A stretch of DNA of 64,000 bases from Angiostrongylus vasorum. Lineage: Eukaryota > Nematoda > Chromadorea > Rhabditida > Metastrongylidae. Positions 1-11,059 of this stretch are shown here, in pieces. Location: contig JADANN010000018.1 of assembly GCA_018806985.1 (NCBI GenBank), positions 3,238,001-3,302,000 of the forward strand. Reading direction: 5' to 3'. Each line of letters begins with the position of its first letter. Position 1 is the first letter of the stretch. The translations under genes and the position numbers were made by a program. The notes under the pieces were generated by a model that was given only the letters and a program-made list of their open reading frames with translations, searched no databases and was not told the origin of the DNA.

Positions 1-180
1 ATTCCATCGGTGTACCATTCCAGGTTCTGGAGAAGGCGATACTGTTGGAACATCAGCTACTGTTGTGTTGTATGTGCTCTTTTTGTAAGGAAGTGAATGT
101 GTGCTGTGAGACAACCTCGTCATTGTTGAAAAAAGAAAACGATAGATTTATAATCCAATGCCAATGTTAATAAAAGGTCG
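1..180 (+). mobile_element. Decayed Penelope-like 3' arm
   Basis: The window opens in a copy of the arm at about 10885-11060, aligned from TACCATTCCAGG to GGTCGATCTTGAGAACTG. The hammerhead-like core at 27-50 is degraded (CTGGAGA, A, GGC, GATACT, GTT, GGAA) but keeps its spacing. The element continues to the left of the window. Confidence 0.7.
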
Positions 181-414
181 ATCTTGAGAACTGTGACGTT
201 GTAATTCAAAAAAATTTGTTCACCTCCTATGGGAAGTATGCCGATAGTTTAACAAACAGTGTGACATCGAACGTGGCAATGCCACTCAGGGTAAGCAGAT
301 TTTACAGTTATACTTTTTGGTGCAACCAATTTTTAACTCTAGTTGTTTAAACCTTTCGCAACCAGTTAAATCATTCGCCATATCTGCTCTGAAGAGGTCA
401 GCAACACACGAATA

Positions 415-525
415 AAATTCGTTAGAGATACAACCATGAGCATGCTGAAATACGAGCAAAACTCGGAGACAGCTGGGCTTCGAACCCACGAATACCCTAA
501 CCGGTGTCAAGGGTTTAGAATGTGT
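415..525 (-). mobile_element. tRNA-derived SINE, family 2
   Basis: On the reverse strand a B box (GGGTTCGAAGCCC) is followed by the family tail, GAGTTTTGCTCGTATTTCAG. The A box near GGTTAGGGT is weak. Confidence 0.55.
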
Positions 526-1274
526 AAGGTGTCACCATTCTTTCCAAATGAGGAAATTAAAACTTACGACATTCTTATTCATACTAGATTATATCCCGTA
601 TATCTGTAAAATTGTTCATTTGGATTCTTTTTAATAAATTTAAATTTTTAGAATTTTCGCAAGGTTCATCTGCTTTGAAGAGATGTGTGTTTGCTAGGAA
701 CTTTGAAAAGTAAAGATAAAATCTTTTTTTTGAAGTTATCCCTGTACGCTCAAAGAGACTTTATAGTTCATGGTGATACACGGGCGAGAGTCACCCTGCT
801 CAACCAGTTCCCTTTCACTGGGAATTCGTAGTGGCCATTCAAGACTGTTGTGTGACTTTTTTCAAGGTCATATATGCGTTTTCGGGCTAGACTCACAACA
901 CGGTGAACAAAAGGTGACCAGTTTCTAACCATTTCAAGAAACAATATTAAAGGCATAACTATTTCCTACGAGAACACTCTGCCATGATCGATGTGGTGAT
1001 AGATAAGCGCATACAAGTTGTTATCAATCTTTGTTCTGATAATGTCCTCCCACCATGCCATTTCTCAGAGCAACAAAAAATTTAGTAACTGGTTTGAAAT
1101 TAAATGATCTATTAAGGTGGAAGAACAAGTCCAAAGAATAAGGTTTTAGACTTTTTTTTTAAAACAACTACGAAGGTCTTCCAACTGTGAACTTCCACTT
1201 CGACTATGAGCAGCGAACTTCTTCCAGAGAGTTCTGGTACCAAGTTTTCGATCCTATGGGGGTTAAGGATAAGT
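526..1274. other. Upstream spacer of P450 copy A, no gene seen
   Basis: AT-rich spacer. Part of it (945-1140) is homologous to 27310-27490, the flank of copy B, marking the leftward reach of the duplicated unit. No convincing coding sequence is visible. Confidence 0.6.
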
Positions 1275-1540
1275 GTGGCGCGCGTGGCGCAGTGGTTGGA
1301 GGGGCCACTGCGATACACACGTACAATCGATCCCCTGCGCCCATGGCTCACCAAGCCTTCCATCTCGCCGGGGTCGGCAAATTGGTATCAGATTTGTCTG
1401 GTACGATAGCAGCACTGGTTCGATACACCGATGGACCACCACGAGTCATTACAAAAGCCAGATATGCATTCATTCACTTCCAAACGATGCATAATGAAGT
1501 CGAATGCATGGTGCATCCCTCAGGGATTGATCAACGCCGA
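1275..1540 (+). mobile_element. tRNA-derived SINE, family 1
   Basis: The head has an RNA polymerase III A box (TGGCGCAGTGG) and B box (CAATCGATCCC). A unique body follows, with CCAAGCCTTCCAT, TTGGTATCAGA and CCAGATATGCATTCA, ending in GGGATTGATCAACG. It creates a spurious 188-residue open frame. Confidence 0.75.
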
Positions 1541-1569
1541 GAGCTTTATTCTTTTATTATGGGGATAAG

Positions 1570-1660
1570 TGTTTTGGTAAACTCCGGCCGTAGTCGAACG
1601 AACACAGCAATCATGATGACTGGTATCGCTACCATTGCGCTACCCACCCCCATATGGAAT
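1570..1660 (-). mobile_element. tRNA-like SINE head, family 3
   Basis: The reverse strand has GGTAGCGCAATGGTAGCG (A-box-like) and GTTCGACTAC (B-box-like). Similar heads occur at 35235-35415 and 49170-49310. Confidence 0.45.
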
Positions 1661-1965
1661 AAATGGTTGGTGAAAATGTTTAATTTCCGTTTTTTTCCAT
1701 TCGTCGCAAGGTTTTTCAAAGAAAGAACAGTAGAGTGCTTGAAGTTTTTTTAATCAATGGCTTTCTCGAGATTTACTCTATGACTGAAATTACTGGTTTC
1801 CATAATTCAACAAACTAAATATGAACTTTCTCTTTGGAGGGAGTGTGATATTGTTCATTGGGCTCCGTCTTGCCTTACCTTTGCGCTCGTCGCACTGCGT
1901 GCTCATGACCTAACAATCAACAATTTTTTTATATTTTAGATACTATGTGAAATAGGAATTTTCCC
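1655..1965 (+). promoter_or_regulatory. Conserved upstream block of P450 copy A
   Basis: This block resembles the sequences 5' of copy B (27830-28150) and copy C (48340-48640), including an AAATGGTTGGTG-like start, a CATTCGTCGCAAGGTTTTT segment and a GGCTCCG(T/C)TTTGCC segment. It probably contains the ancestral promoter or 5' flank. Conservation may be only duplication homology, so a regulatory role is inferred. Confidence 0.45.
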
Positions 1966-2239
1966 AGTCCGACATTCTCATCTTCGAACTCATCCTGAAC
2001 CATTGCTTTGTAATAGACCTTGGCACACGGACGTGTGCGCTGTTCTGATCAGATACCAGCACACCTGTGAAAAAAATGAAGTACTCTTCATGAAAAGGCC
2101 TTATAGGATTTTTTTTCAAAATACACGTTTCGAAAAAATTTCTACACCGATATTGACAGATTGTAGTGTTCAAAAGCGAAAAAAATAAAGATAGAACAAT
2201 GACTTAATAGAAGAACTAGAGCTATAGAACTATAACTAG

Positions 2240-2375
2240 CTGAGATACAGGCGAAACGACGGACCCGCATGGTGTGGTGGTGAACGCGTCAGCCCCAGGA
2301 AAGGGTAATAGGGCGTTCGTTCCCCCACTGCAGACATCTGCTGTCGGAGTTTTGCAAATATCTCAGCATCATTGG
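2240..2375 (+). mobile_element. tRNA-derived SINE, family 2
   Basis: It has TGGTGTGGTGGTGAACGCG, GCGTTCGTTCCCCC and the tail TTTTGCAAATATCTCAGCAT. The family is recognised by this tail. It lies just before exon 1 of P450 copy A. Confidence 0.65.
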
Positions 2376-2416
2376 AATAACTTAATAAGTTTCAGAGATT
2401 CGCTTTGTAGTCAAGA

Positions 2417-5029
2417 ATGATTCTTGAAATACTGTTACTACTGACGATCCCGTAGCTCATCTAGGAATTTTACTGGAAACGAAGACATCTACCACCAGAT
2501 AAGTGGTGTTACTTTTACCGTTTTCACGCTTTGACAGATATTGACAATGGTAAGTTTTAAGCAGTGATAACAACGAAAATATACTCAAGATTCCGTAACA
2601 ATAATTTAGTAGTTTATTCCAAATCTTTCACTAGTTTCAACTAAATATCTTATGCATGAAAAAAGAAATCAGGAACAATAGTTGCTCTGCAAAAAAAAAA
2701 AAAGATTAGCAACACTAATGTTTCTTAAAAATCGATTTTTACTGAACCTCGCCAACAATAAACAATATTGTTCTAGATGGCAGAAGCGAAAGGAGCACCG
2801 TATAAAAAGGTTTATTCGACTAACGTTTCGACGCCTCGATATCTGCCATAGGAGGACTGACCCGAGTCGATGGTACAAATGTGGTCGGTTTGAGTGTTCG
2901 TTGTCCCACTGAGTCGAATACACGATGTGGAGGGCGTTCGAATGAAGAAACTTATTCCACAGTGTCCCTTTTGTGCAGGATGGACCTTGATTTGTTGCCT
3001 CCACCCAATGCAATGTGCTTTGCTTCGCGGCAATGTGTCCTATGGCGGTCTTTTTTTAGCTAGCACGTAGCGCAGCATAGATCGACATCCGTTCTGTGTA
3101 AAATGGCATCGCGGAGTGAAATTTTTTATTTGAGCAGTGCTCTAGTCTATGGGTTCGACTCACTGCGACAAGGAACACCGAAAGGGCGACAGCGACCACC
3201 TCTGAATTATGCACTCTGGTCGTGGCCACCTTTGAAGAAGATGGAATCGTCGAAATGTTGGACGATTAAATCTTTTTATAGCAGCTCAGTAGTCTAAACA
3301 AATACTAGATTTTTTTTTGCAGGCTTTGTGAAGAAATAATTTTTCTAGGCCCAACACCGCTGCCGTCCATTGGAAACGTTCACGTATTACTTCGGCACGA
3401 ACCCTGCCTGTTACAGTGCTTTTTGAAATGTGGCGCAAACAGTTCGGTCCGATCTTTACGTACTGGATAGGTAAAAAGTCTTTCAGCTTCAAACATGCAA
3501 TCTATACTTACTTAATAGTTTTTCAACCGATATTTTGTGCTATTTTAATGGGACGTTAGTAGCGCAGTGTTAAATATGCAGTTCAATAGCACCCGCAAGA
3601 CTCTGATGCGAGTCACCATCGAGCTGGCTAAGCATACTTTCGCTATAAGGTCGTATGTTTCCTTTAATTAAGAAAAAACCTCTTATTGGTAACGCTGAAG
3701 GAATGGTAATAGCCTAGCACTGTTATCCTACAACTAGAGAAGGAAACGACTCAACCAGTGTTCAGCGATACTCATGATTAAAATCGTCAAGCAGTATCAG
3801 AACCGAAAAGCAACTGTAACAATTTTTTATGGACAAGGAATACGAAGAAGCCGATCGAATGATAAGACTGTTGGATTCCACATAACATATGTGATGCTAA
3901 GTAACATGGAAAAAATGTTTCGATAAGTAAAATCGAAACTGAACAGGAAGGCCGTCGAGTACTCGCATGTCCTTTAACAAACAACGTGATAAACCTAAAT
4001 CCAACATATTGGGATAATGATTCGAACATTTTATGTGATTAAATAAGTGAAGGTAGGCGGTTCAACGTGAAGTTGTCCTAGAGTTTTTTTTTACAAATTA
4101 AAGACAGGAGTGGATTCAAGTGCTGTTGCGTCACAGGTTATAGATGATATTCTCCTCATGATAACGATCGTTATCCATTATTTCTGAACCGAAATTACAT
4201 AAACCATAAACTTTCCGTACAAGTTATAGCATCGCATCACACGAGCATTCGCTTCAAGTTCTCATATTAGGTGTTCGCTTCGTAGGTGGCTGAAAAAGGC
4301 TCTGTAGCGTCTCTTTACGCGCTGCTACTCTTGTCGGATACATCGTGCACTGGATGAGCAGCTATCAGCTTTATGTACTTCTCCATATGTGCCGTGACAC
4401 TTTCTTTTAAAAACTACGGAGTTTTGTATCCCTGCACTTTTACACATGACGAAAAAACTTCACTAGCGTTACCTTAGTTAGTCACTTTCATTACTTCACC
4501 AGGGTATGGCAAACCTCTTCTGTTATCTCAAAGGTAACTCCTGTCTCATGATGTTGAATTCGCTTATTGGTTCTGTTAATTGTCTTGTCGCTTTCATTTT
4601 CGCTATGAACGGTTTATTTACACAAGTTTGAGATTTTTCACTGTGGCAACGATGAAGGTTCGGAGTGGAAAGTTCCGTATGATGTTGAGCATTCTATTTC
4701 GAGCTGCTTTTTATTTAGTTCTTACAGCTGACATGAAGAACTGAATTCCGTTGATCTAACCACCATGCAGAAGATGAAAATGAAGTGTTATTATTGCTGG
4801 ATCACGAAAATAAAAGAAAAACAGGAAAGGATCAAGTCAGTAAGAGAAATATCTAGGTGTGAAGATCAAAAAACAGGCAATCCTTTGATTCCTGATTCAG
4901 TTGTTTTTTCAGGATCTCATCTATTTATAGCGCTTTGTGATTACAAGACAATAAAGATACGTTCATTAAGGACGGAGAAGCGAATACGGAAAAAATTTCT
5001 CTTCACGCAAGTTACGAAGGCATATCGAG
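2417..5029 (+). pseudogene. P450 copy A exons 1-3 (anchor and first beta/helix region), disabled
   Basis: Exon 1 (2417-2498) starts at an ATG and encodes a hydrophobic anchor ending in a WKRR-LPP hinge, but has TAG codons at 2453 and 2462. Its donor reads AT instead of GT. Exon 2 (3349-3470) begins with the PTPLP hinge matching copies B and C, then suffers an insertion of about four bases near the HEP motif plus one extra T, so the conserved EMWRK segment is out of frame. Exon 3 (4913-5029) has the SDYKTMKDTF-like region with a base lost in the ATGAAAG run. The coordinates come from alignment to copies B and C by eye. Confidence 0.85.
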
Positions 5030-5384
5030 GTTTGCGCTCTGATATCCGTCAAATAAACAATAGTAACTTTATATTTACTGGCACATCTTTTCAGGGCAGG
5101 CTATTATGTGAGATACAACCACAGTCATTGTGGTTGTTAAACAATAGTGTTTGTCAAGTTGTCAATCTCACCCTGATAGCACCACAGTTTTGTCTACCTC
5201 TCCGTATTACGTGGAGCGGTGGGTTTGGATTTGACTTCTACTGCGATTTCCGGGAACCCCCTAATGAAAAACTAGATAATCCACACCCACAGGGGACTCC
5301 ATATCTGGATGAACAGCTATTGATAAATGAAGCCATTTGGTTAGCATGGTGTATATGTGACTTAGTAAAGCTTGCTAGTTTGGC

Positions 5385-5550
5385 ACCTGGAGCGCACGTG
5401 GCACAGTGATTAGACGTGTCCTGTAGAACAAATAAAAATTTTTTGCTTTGATCTCGACTTCCTGTCTCATCAAGCCTTCCATCCTTTCGAAGCCGGCAAA
5501 TTGATGACAGACAAGTCCGGAAGGACAAAAACACTAGCTGGATCACAATG
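5385..5550 (+). mobile_element. tRNA-derived SINE, family 1 (partial)
   Basis: The A-box-like GTGGCACAGTGATTAGA is followed by CATCAAGCCTTCCATCC and GGCAAATTGATGACAGAC. The 3' body is lost and the B box is degraded. It lies in intron 3 of P450 copy A. Confidence 0.6.
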
Positions 5551-5694
5551 TTTTATCTTTTAATTACTACCTGTTCTTTTTTTCATGGAAGGTCATTATG
5601 TGAAATGCCACAACGATACTAAAATATAGATCTCAATCCCATTGGCGGGTGATTGCTGATGGTATCGTTAGAGTACAAAAAAAGTTAGCCAAGA

Positions 5695-5825
5695 GATAGG
5701 CAGAGCAGTGATCTCTGCTGGTGCAGTGGGTAGTACTCGTGAGCCTTAGAAAGGGTAATCACTGGTTTGAAGCGCACCTGAGCTTCCAAGTTTTGACATC
5801 ATACCCTGCTATGAAAAAAAGCAAA
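5695..5825 (+). mobile_element. tRNA-derived SINE, family 2 (divergent)
   Basis: The A box TGGTGCAGTGGGTAG and the B box CTGGTTTGAAGCG are followed by a shortened tail (AAGTTTTGACATCAT). Confidence 0.55.
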
Positions 5826-7611
5826 TAAAAGCTAGAACTTTAGAAAATATAATTGGTACTTGTCAACGAGATAACTGATGAGCGCATGGTTGGTACTGAC
5901 GAGTAGTTGATAGAAAGAATACAAAATCATGGGAATTCTAGGAGAAATTCATTTACTGCTGATTTTTCTCAGCATTAGCATTGTGACTTTATGTAGTCTT
6001 TTAAAAGGGATGCTGATTTTTATACTCGGACAGCCTACCTTCGTGAGTACTTCTGGCCGCAGCACGTTTTTCACTTTGTCATCTACATGATAGATAGCCT
6101 GCTTTGAAGATGATGATGCTCACTCGTGATGAGTAAACGCTTTCCAGCGGCCTTGGTAGCTTTGTAGCAAAAGACACAAACACGCTGGCTGAACCCGCTG
6201 GTGATTGACCTCGAGGACGCTTGCATAATCATGAAATGTACTATGCTGTTCTTCTCATCTATCTTTCGTCAGCACTTCTTATCATATCACGGTCCAGCCA
6301 TGTCTCGCTTTTTGATATATGTGTGGTTGGGTCTCGAAATCGAAATTCCTTTTGAAGGCGCGAACTATGTAAAATGTCGTGCCTAGCACTAATCCTGTGC
6401 AGAGTTTTTCGCGTAATAGAAGTATTAATCCAATTCTCTGCTGAGAAATGGAGCGCTTGGAAGAATAAAGCTCTTGAATAGAAGTGAGCACTCGGTGTTG
6501 GGTCTGTTAGTTGGTTCATGAGTTCGCTAGGAAAACTGAATGTGGGTCCACCCTGCTCTTTTTCTTCCATGAAATTCCTCCTTCCTCATATTTTCAAGAA
6601 TCCCTGGGATAAATATACTGCTTTGCCTTTGCATCATGAGTTTTTAAAAGGATCCGATTTTCTTCGGACACATATACAATTTCATAGTTTTCCGTCTTCG
6701 TTAAGATCTTCGACCGTCATCTCTGTTTCAACGCTAGTGCTCTAAAAAAATTGCGATTTCTTCAGCAAAACAAAGATTTTACGGGATTTTGCCACCAATA
6801 TGTAGGTTATTTTGGCCTAATTGAACGACTTCATTACGTACTGCCATGCGACTGTGCAGTACTTTAGCAAGATAGTGTCGAATGGTGGCGGAGATGCGAT
6901 TCTTTTGCGGCATTGAGATATTGAAAGCCCCTTCGGCAATAGACAAGGGTTTCTGGTTAGGTCCTCATCTTCATTGATCCGTCGTGTTTCTTTTCAGAAT
7001 ACTTCCTTTAGAAATGACTTGTCTCTATCGCCTTGAATAAAGACAGTGATATGTCGCTTTCTTTTTCACTAATCGCGAGGTTGTTATACAGTACGCATAC
7101 GCTTTCTTCGGAATTTCACGACTCTGCATTTATTTTTCTTTGTCCTTGTTCATCCGTTGCTAAAGTTTTCGACAACGACTTTATAGAAAAAACTTTTTAT
7201 CGCAGAGCACTTCCTCCAGATGATTATAGAAAACATGTAGTGCGATCCGCTAAGCTGCACAGGTTGGTGTGTAGTTGTTGGTGAAGCAAATATTTTTTTA
7301 ACGCGTAGGTGGAACATAAACAATGGCTGGGCACGATGAAGTATGACACGTGGTGGGTTACAACTGAATGTATTAAAATGTAGGCCGCTACATATGAAAT
7401 GTCCCATTTTATTTTTTCAATTTTCCATGTAATTTTTTTGGATAGAAATTTTGTTCTTTATGTATGTTTAATATATATTTTCAAAGCGCAAGTCTGATTT
7501 TTTCTACATCTAGTGTTGGTTTTTGTCTAGATTTATTATTTTGACGTTTTTATAGTCTTTAACTTTGGTATGAATCAACGTGATATTCGTGTCCTTTTTT
7601 TGTACGTGTAG

Positions 7612-8240
7612 AAATGTGGACATAATGCCGAGGCAGGAGCTCAGAATATCATCAAGTTTGGAGTGAAGGTAGTGTTGGTGAATCAACAATGTAAAAAATG
7701 GTTCAGTATATTCCGATCTGGTGATTTCAATCTTGAAGATAATGAAGGCCTCGGACGTCCCAATGGTCTTGACGACGACGAATTAAATTCACTACTGGCA
7801 GCAAACATACGAAGAACTGTTCGAGAGCTTCCAGAACAGCTTGACATAAACACAGGAGCAATTTCCATTCACTTGAATCGCATAGGAAAGACAAAAAAAC
7901 TCGACGAGTGGGTGCCACACGAATTAAACGATAATCAAAAAATCGCCATGTTGAAGTGTCTTCCGCTTTTAGTCTGCGCAACTAAAACGGCTCTTTTCTT
8001 GATCGAACTCCCACGTGCGACGAGAAATGGGTTCTGTAGGTCATGCGGCGACGTTCAGTTCAATGGCGGGCTTGCAACCAGGCTCCACAGCACTTCCTAA
8101 AGCCGAAATTGCACCAAAAAAATAGTTCTGGTGGCCTGCAGCCGGGCTTGTACATCACGGCTTTTTGAATCCGCGCGAAACCATTATGGCAGAGAAGTAT
8201 TACCAAACATCGACATAATCCACCATAAACTCCAACAACA
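7612..8240 (+). pseudogene. Mariner transposase, N-terminal and first catalytic part
   Basis: The open frame to 8100 contains the helix-turn-helix DNA-binding region (CKKWFSIFRSGDFNLED) and the linker to the catalytic domain (KKLDEWVPHELNDNQK). In a shifted frame TCDEKW follows, which carries the first catalytic Asp of the D,D34D triad, then the QAPQHFLKPKLHQK segment. Frameshifts and a stop are present. The protein continues after the Penelope-like insertion at 11060. Confidence 0.8.
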
Positions 8241-8300
8241 ACCGCGACGTTTTTAAACAGCATACATTTACTTCCATAGAAAAAACACAATACAATACAA

Positions 8301-8342
8301 CAGTAGCTGACGTTTCGGCAGTATCGCCTTCTTCAGAGCCTG
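8301..8342 (-). ncRNA. Hammerhead-like motif in 5' inverted arm of Penelope-like element
   Basis: On the reverse strand the 24-nt core (8313-8336) reads CTGAAGA, A, GGC, GATACT, GCC, GAAA. Flanking CAG/GCT upstream and AGC/CTG downstream can pair as helix I with a two-base bulge. One extra A between the CTGANGA box and stem II departs from the textbook hammerhead, so activity is uncertain. Confidence 0.5.
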
Positions 8343-8625
8343 GAACGGTATACTGATATACAATTTACTAGGCCAAACGCTTCAATAACACTTACAAAAA
8401 GACGAAAAACTCTGTGGTAACTACATGATCAACAGCTTCTTGAAAAAACTCACTGCTTTTTTTTCTACGTGACTTCCAATGACGAAGATGGTATTACACG
8501 GTGGTATTACAACTATCGCTACAGATTCCTCTAAACCTACCCTTCTTAAGCATCGTTTAATAGCTACGCTTACTTCATCGCTCATAAAGGGCAACATAAA
8601 CGGGACTTTCTTTTTGGCCAAGTGT

Positions 8626-10726
8626 TTCGCTTGGGCGCGTCGCTCTCGTTCTAAACTTCTATGGTCTAAACATCAAATAGAGATAAAGATCAACAGACGG
8701 CAACACTACCACCATCTCCTTTCCCTAAGAGGTTTTTCAGACAGCAGGACCCCTAACGATGGAGTTGACATAAAATTCTGCGTGTTTTCGGACGGCGTTC
8801 TCAAAACCCTTAATCACTACCGCGATAGAAAGTTTATCTCTAACCTTGCAGCCGCACAAAAAATGTGGCATGCGAGAAATTAGAGAATTAATAAACTCAA
8901 AAACAATAAGACTGTCTGTTAGTGATAAGGGGGAGAGTTCGCAGTTATTCCTCTCCAGCTGGATGTTGAGATAACAGAGGAACATCTTAGGGATGCTACC
9001 CTCTATCGCCCATCCTCTGAAAAGAAATATGAAAGTCAATACCGAAAGCCAGACAATCAATGGGTCAGTGTGGCAAAGGCTGGTTTAAAATCATCGGTTA
9101 TTTCGCGCTTTAAAATCGATAAACCAACATGTCCCGTCCTAAACCTACTTATTAAAACACATAAGTTGGTATCACCTGATGATCTTGCGTCAACCAATCT
9201 GTCATCATTTAACGTTAGACCCATCATCAGCTGTGTAGACGGGCTAACGAATAGAATATCCTGATTCCTAGGCCTAATACTTACCCAGTTGCTTAATCAT
9301 ATTCCAGCTCACCTCACAAACACCCAAATGTTCCTAGAACGTCTACGTAACGCGTCTCCTAATAACGCGTACGTGATGGAGTCCTTCGACGTTACTGCGC
9401 TGTACACCAACGTATCGAATGACTCTGTAACGCAAGCCATCTTCGAATTTCTTGTTGAACATGAAGGAAGAATAAATATGCATGGCTTGTCCATCCAGCA
9501 GCTAATGGATCTCCTAAAGGAGTGCCTAAATTGCTCGATTTTCAGATGGTCTGGGAAATATTTCGCGCAAATAAGGGGTTGGCTATGGGACAGCGACTGG
9601 CACCAAGCCTTGCCATTGTGTTTATGTCTAAGATAGAAGCCCCAGTTCTCAATCTCCGGCCACTACTCTGCTGCAGAAATGTAGATGATTGTCTTGTCAT
9701 CTTCTCTACGCAGGAGGAGATGGACAAATGCTTTGAATTATTGAACGAGCAGTATGAGTACATTAAGTTCACTCGGGAGAAACAGAGGAAAAAACTGGCT
9801 TCCGTTTTTAAACGTTCAAATAAACCTATCAAGTAGCGGTTGCATGACAAAGTGGTACCGAAAGCCAAGTAACAAGAAAATCCTCGTTCATTTCCCTTTC
9901 TTCCCACCCTTCACACACAAAGAGGGCGCTTTTGAGAAACACGTTTCGAACAGCCACCTCTGTGTGTACAACCAGAGAACTAAAGGAAGAATCGCGCGAC
10001 TTGGCTCGGCAAATAGCCATCTCCAATGGCTACGAAATAGTAACCCCACGAGATAAGTTTGGAAGGAGAGCGACGCGCCCAAGCGAAACAGTTAGGCAAA
10101 AGAAAGAAGTTTAGAAGGAGAGCGACGCGCCCAAGCGAAACAGTTAGGCAAAAGAAAGTCCCGTTTATGTTGCCCTTTACTAGCGATGAAGTAAGCGTAG
10201 CTACTAAACGATGCTTAAGAAGGGTAGGTCTAGAGGAATCTGTAGCGATAGTTGAAATACCACCGGCTACTCTACGTCGTCAGTTAGTTCGTAACCGCCT
10301 GTATGACCATCTATGTGAAACAACAAATTGCGCAATTTGCCCTTACGCAGGGACAGTGATTGCATGAGTTCAGGTACGATATACCTGATCTCTTATAGTA
10401 CTTGCGGAGATGAATATATTGGCGAAACGGGCAGACCTTTGTGTATCCGTATAAAAAGAACACCTAGATGGCAAACGAAAACTAAGACAAAGTGCTCCAC
10501 TAGGCACGCATTGGATACAAAAGCATAGCGGTGACGATTTTGAAGTAGAAGTCAATATCCTTGCACAGGAGACTAAAACACCAGCGCGAAAACTTCTTGA
10601 GGATTTTTGGATAAATGACAAATACCCTACAATGAATAGCAGGGATGAATGCCCAGAGGTCATAAGCGACCTGACCCCGTATGTTCGCATCAATTTCTGA
10701 TGTAGGGTGGTGCAGTCATCAACCAT
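8626..10726 (+). pseudogene. Penelope-like polyprotein (RT + GIY-YIG), broken
   Basis: In order I read KFCVFSDGVLKTLNHYRDRKFIS and SDKGGEF (8750-8950), the RT fingers with PVLNLLIKTHKL and NVRPIISCVDG (9130-9240), SFDVTALYTNVS (about 9380), GLAMGQRLAPSLA (about 9580), RNVDDCLVIF (about 9680, catalytic DD with the usual Tyr replaced by Asn), and LPFLNVQI with TKWYRKPS (about 9800-9870). After a linker comes the nuclease, GTIYLISYSTCGDEYIGETG and RPLCIRIK (about 10375-10460). Stops or frame changes occur near 8881, 9262, 9580, 9834 and 10365, so no full protein can be made. Confidence 0.85.
10055..10158 (+). repeat. 52-bp tandem duplication in the RT-nuclease linker of the Penelope-like element
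   Basis: Two nearly identical 52-bp units (10055-10106 and 10107-10158) begin AAGTTT and contain GAGAGCGACGCGCCCAAGCG. They lie between the reverse transcriptase and GIY-YIG parts. The unit length is not a multiple of three, so the duplication shifts the frame. Confidence 0.9.
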
Positions 10727-10898
10727 ATGCGACTATAATCAGCTGTTCTAATCTTCCTCATTGGAAGTCACGTAAAAAAAACAGTAGTGAGTTTTTTCGA
10801 GAAGTTGTTGACCATGTAATTACCATAGAGCTTTTCGTCTTTTTTGTAAATGTTATTGAAGCATTGGGCCTAGTAAATTGTATATCAGTATACCGTTC

Positions 10899-10940
10899 CA
10901 GGCTCTGAAGAAGGCGATACTGCCGAAACGTCAGCTACTG
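10899..10940 (+). ncRNA. Hammerhead-like motif in 3' arm of Penelope-like element
   Basis: CTGAAGA is at 10905-10911, stem II GGC/GCC at 10913-10915 and 10922-10924, GAAA at 10925-10928 and the putative cleavage triplet GTC at 10930-10932. Helix I can form from GCT (10902-10904) with AGC (10933-10935) and CAG (10899-10901) with CTG (10938-10940). ACGT between GAAA and GTC is self-complementary, which would suit helix III formed between two copies. Hammerheads are known in the terminal repeats of Penelope-like elements. Confidence 0.5.
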
Positions 10941-11059
10941 TTGTATTGTATTGTTTTTCTGTGGAAGTGGGTGTATGCTGTTTAACAACCTCGCGATTGC
11001 TGAACAAGAAAACGACGCATTCATATTCCAATGCCGAGGTTAATAGAAAGTCGATCCTG

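Larger units (their letters stand above)
5030..7387. other. Intron 3 of P450 copy A, part before the mariner
   Basis: It contains the SINEs at 5385 and 5695. Stretches at 6200-6500 and 7040-7280 are homologous to 30180-30480 and 32430-32580 in intron 3 of copy B. No independent gene is seen; short frames here are chance. Confidence 0.6.

Noticed and set aside
1187..1753. 188-residue open frame on the + strand
   Set aside because: Most of it is the family 1 SINE at 1275-1540. The same frame reappears in other SINE copies on either strand, and it has no recognisable domain.
2820..2850. Hammerhead-like core (reverse GTCGAAACGTTAGTC)
   Set aside because: GTC, GAAAC and a GTTAGTC follow-on are present, but there is no CTGANGA box at the required spacing.
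4765..5409. 214-residue open frame, the longest in the window
   Set aside because: It runs through P450 copy A exon 3 in a shifted frame, then intron and part of a SINE. The paralogous loci do not keep it open.
10375..10530. GIY-YIG motif as a free-standing homing endonuclease
   Set aside because: It follows a Penelope-type reverse transcriptase in the same element, so it is the C-terminal nuclease of that polyprotein.
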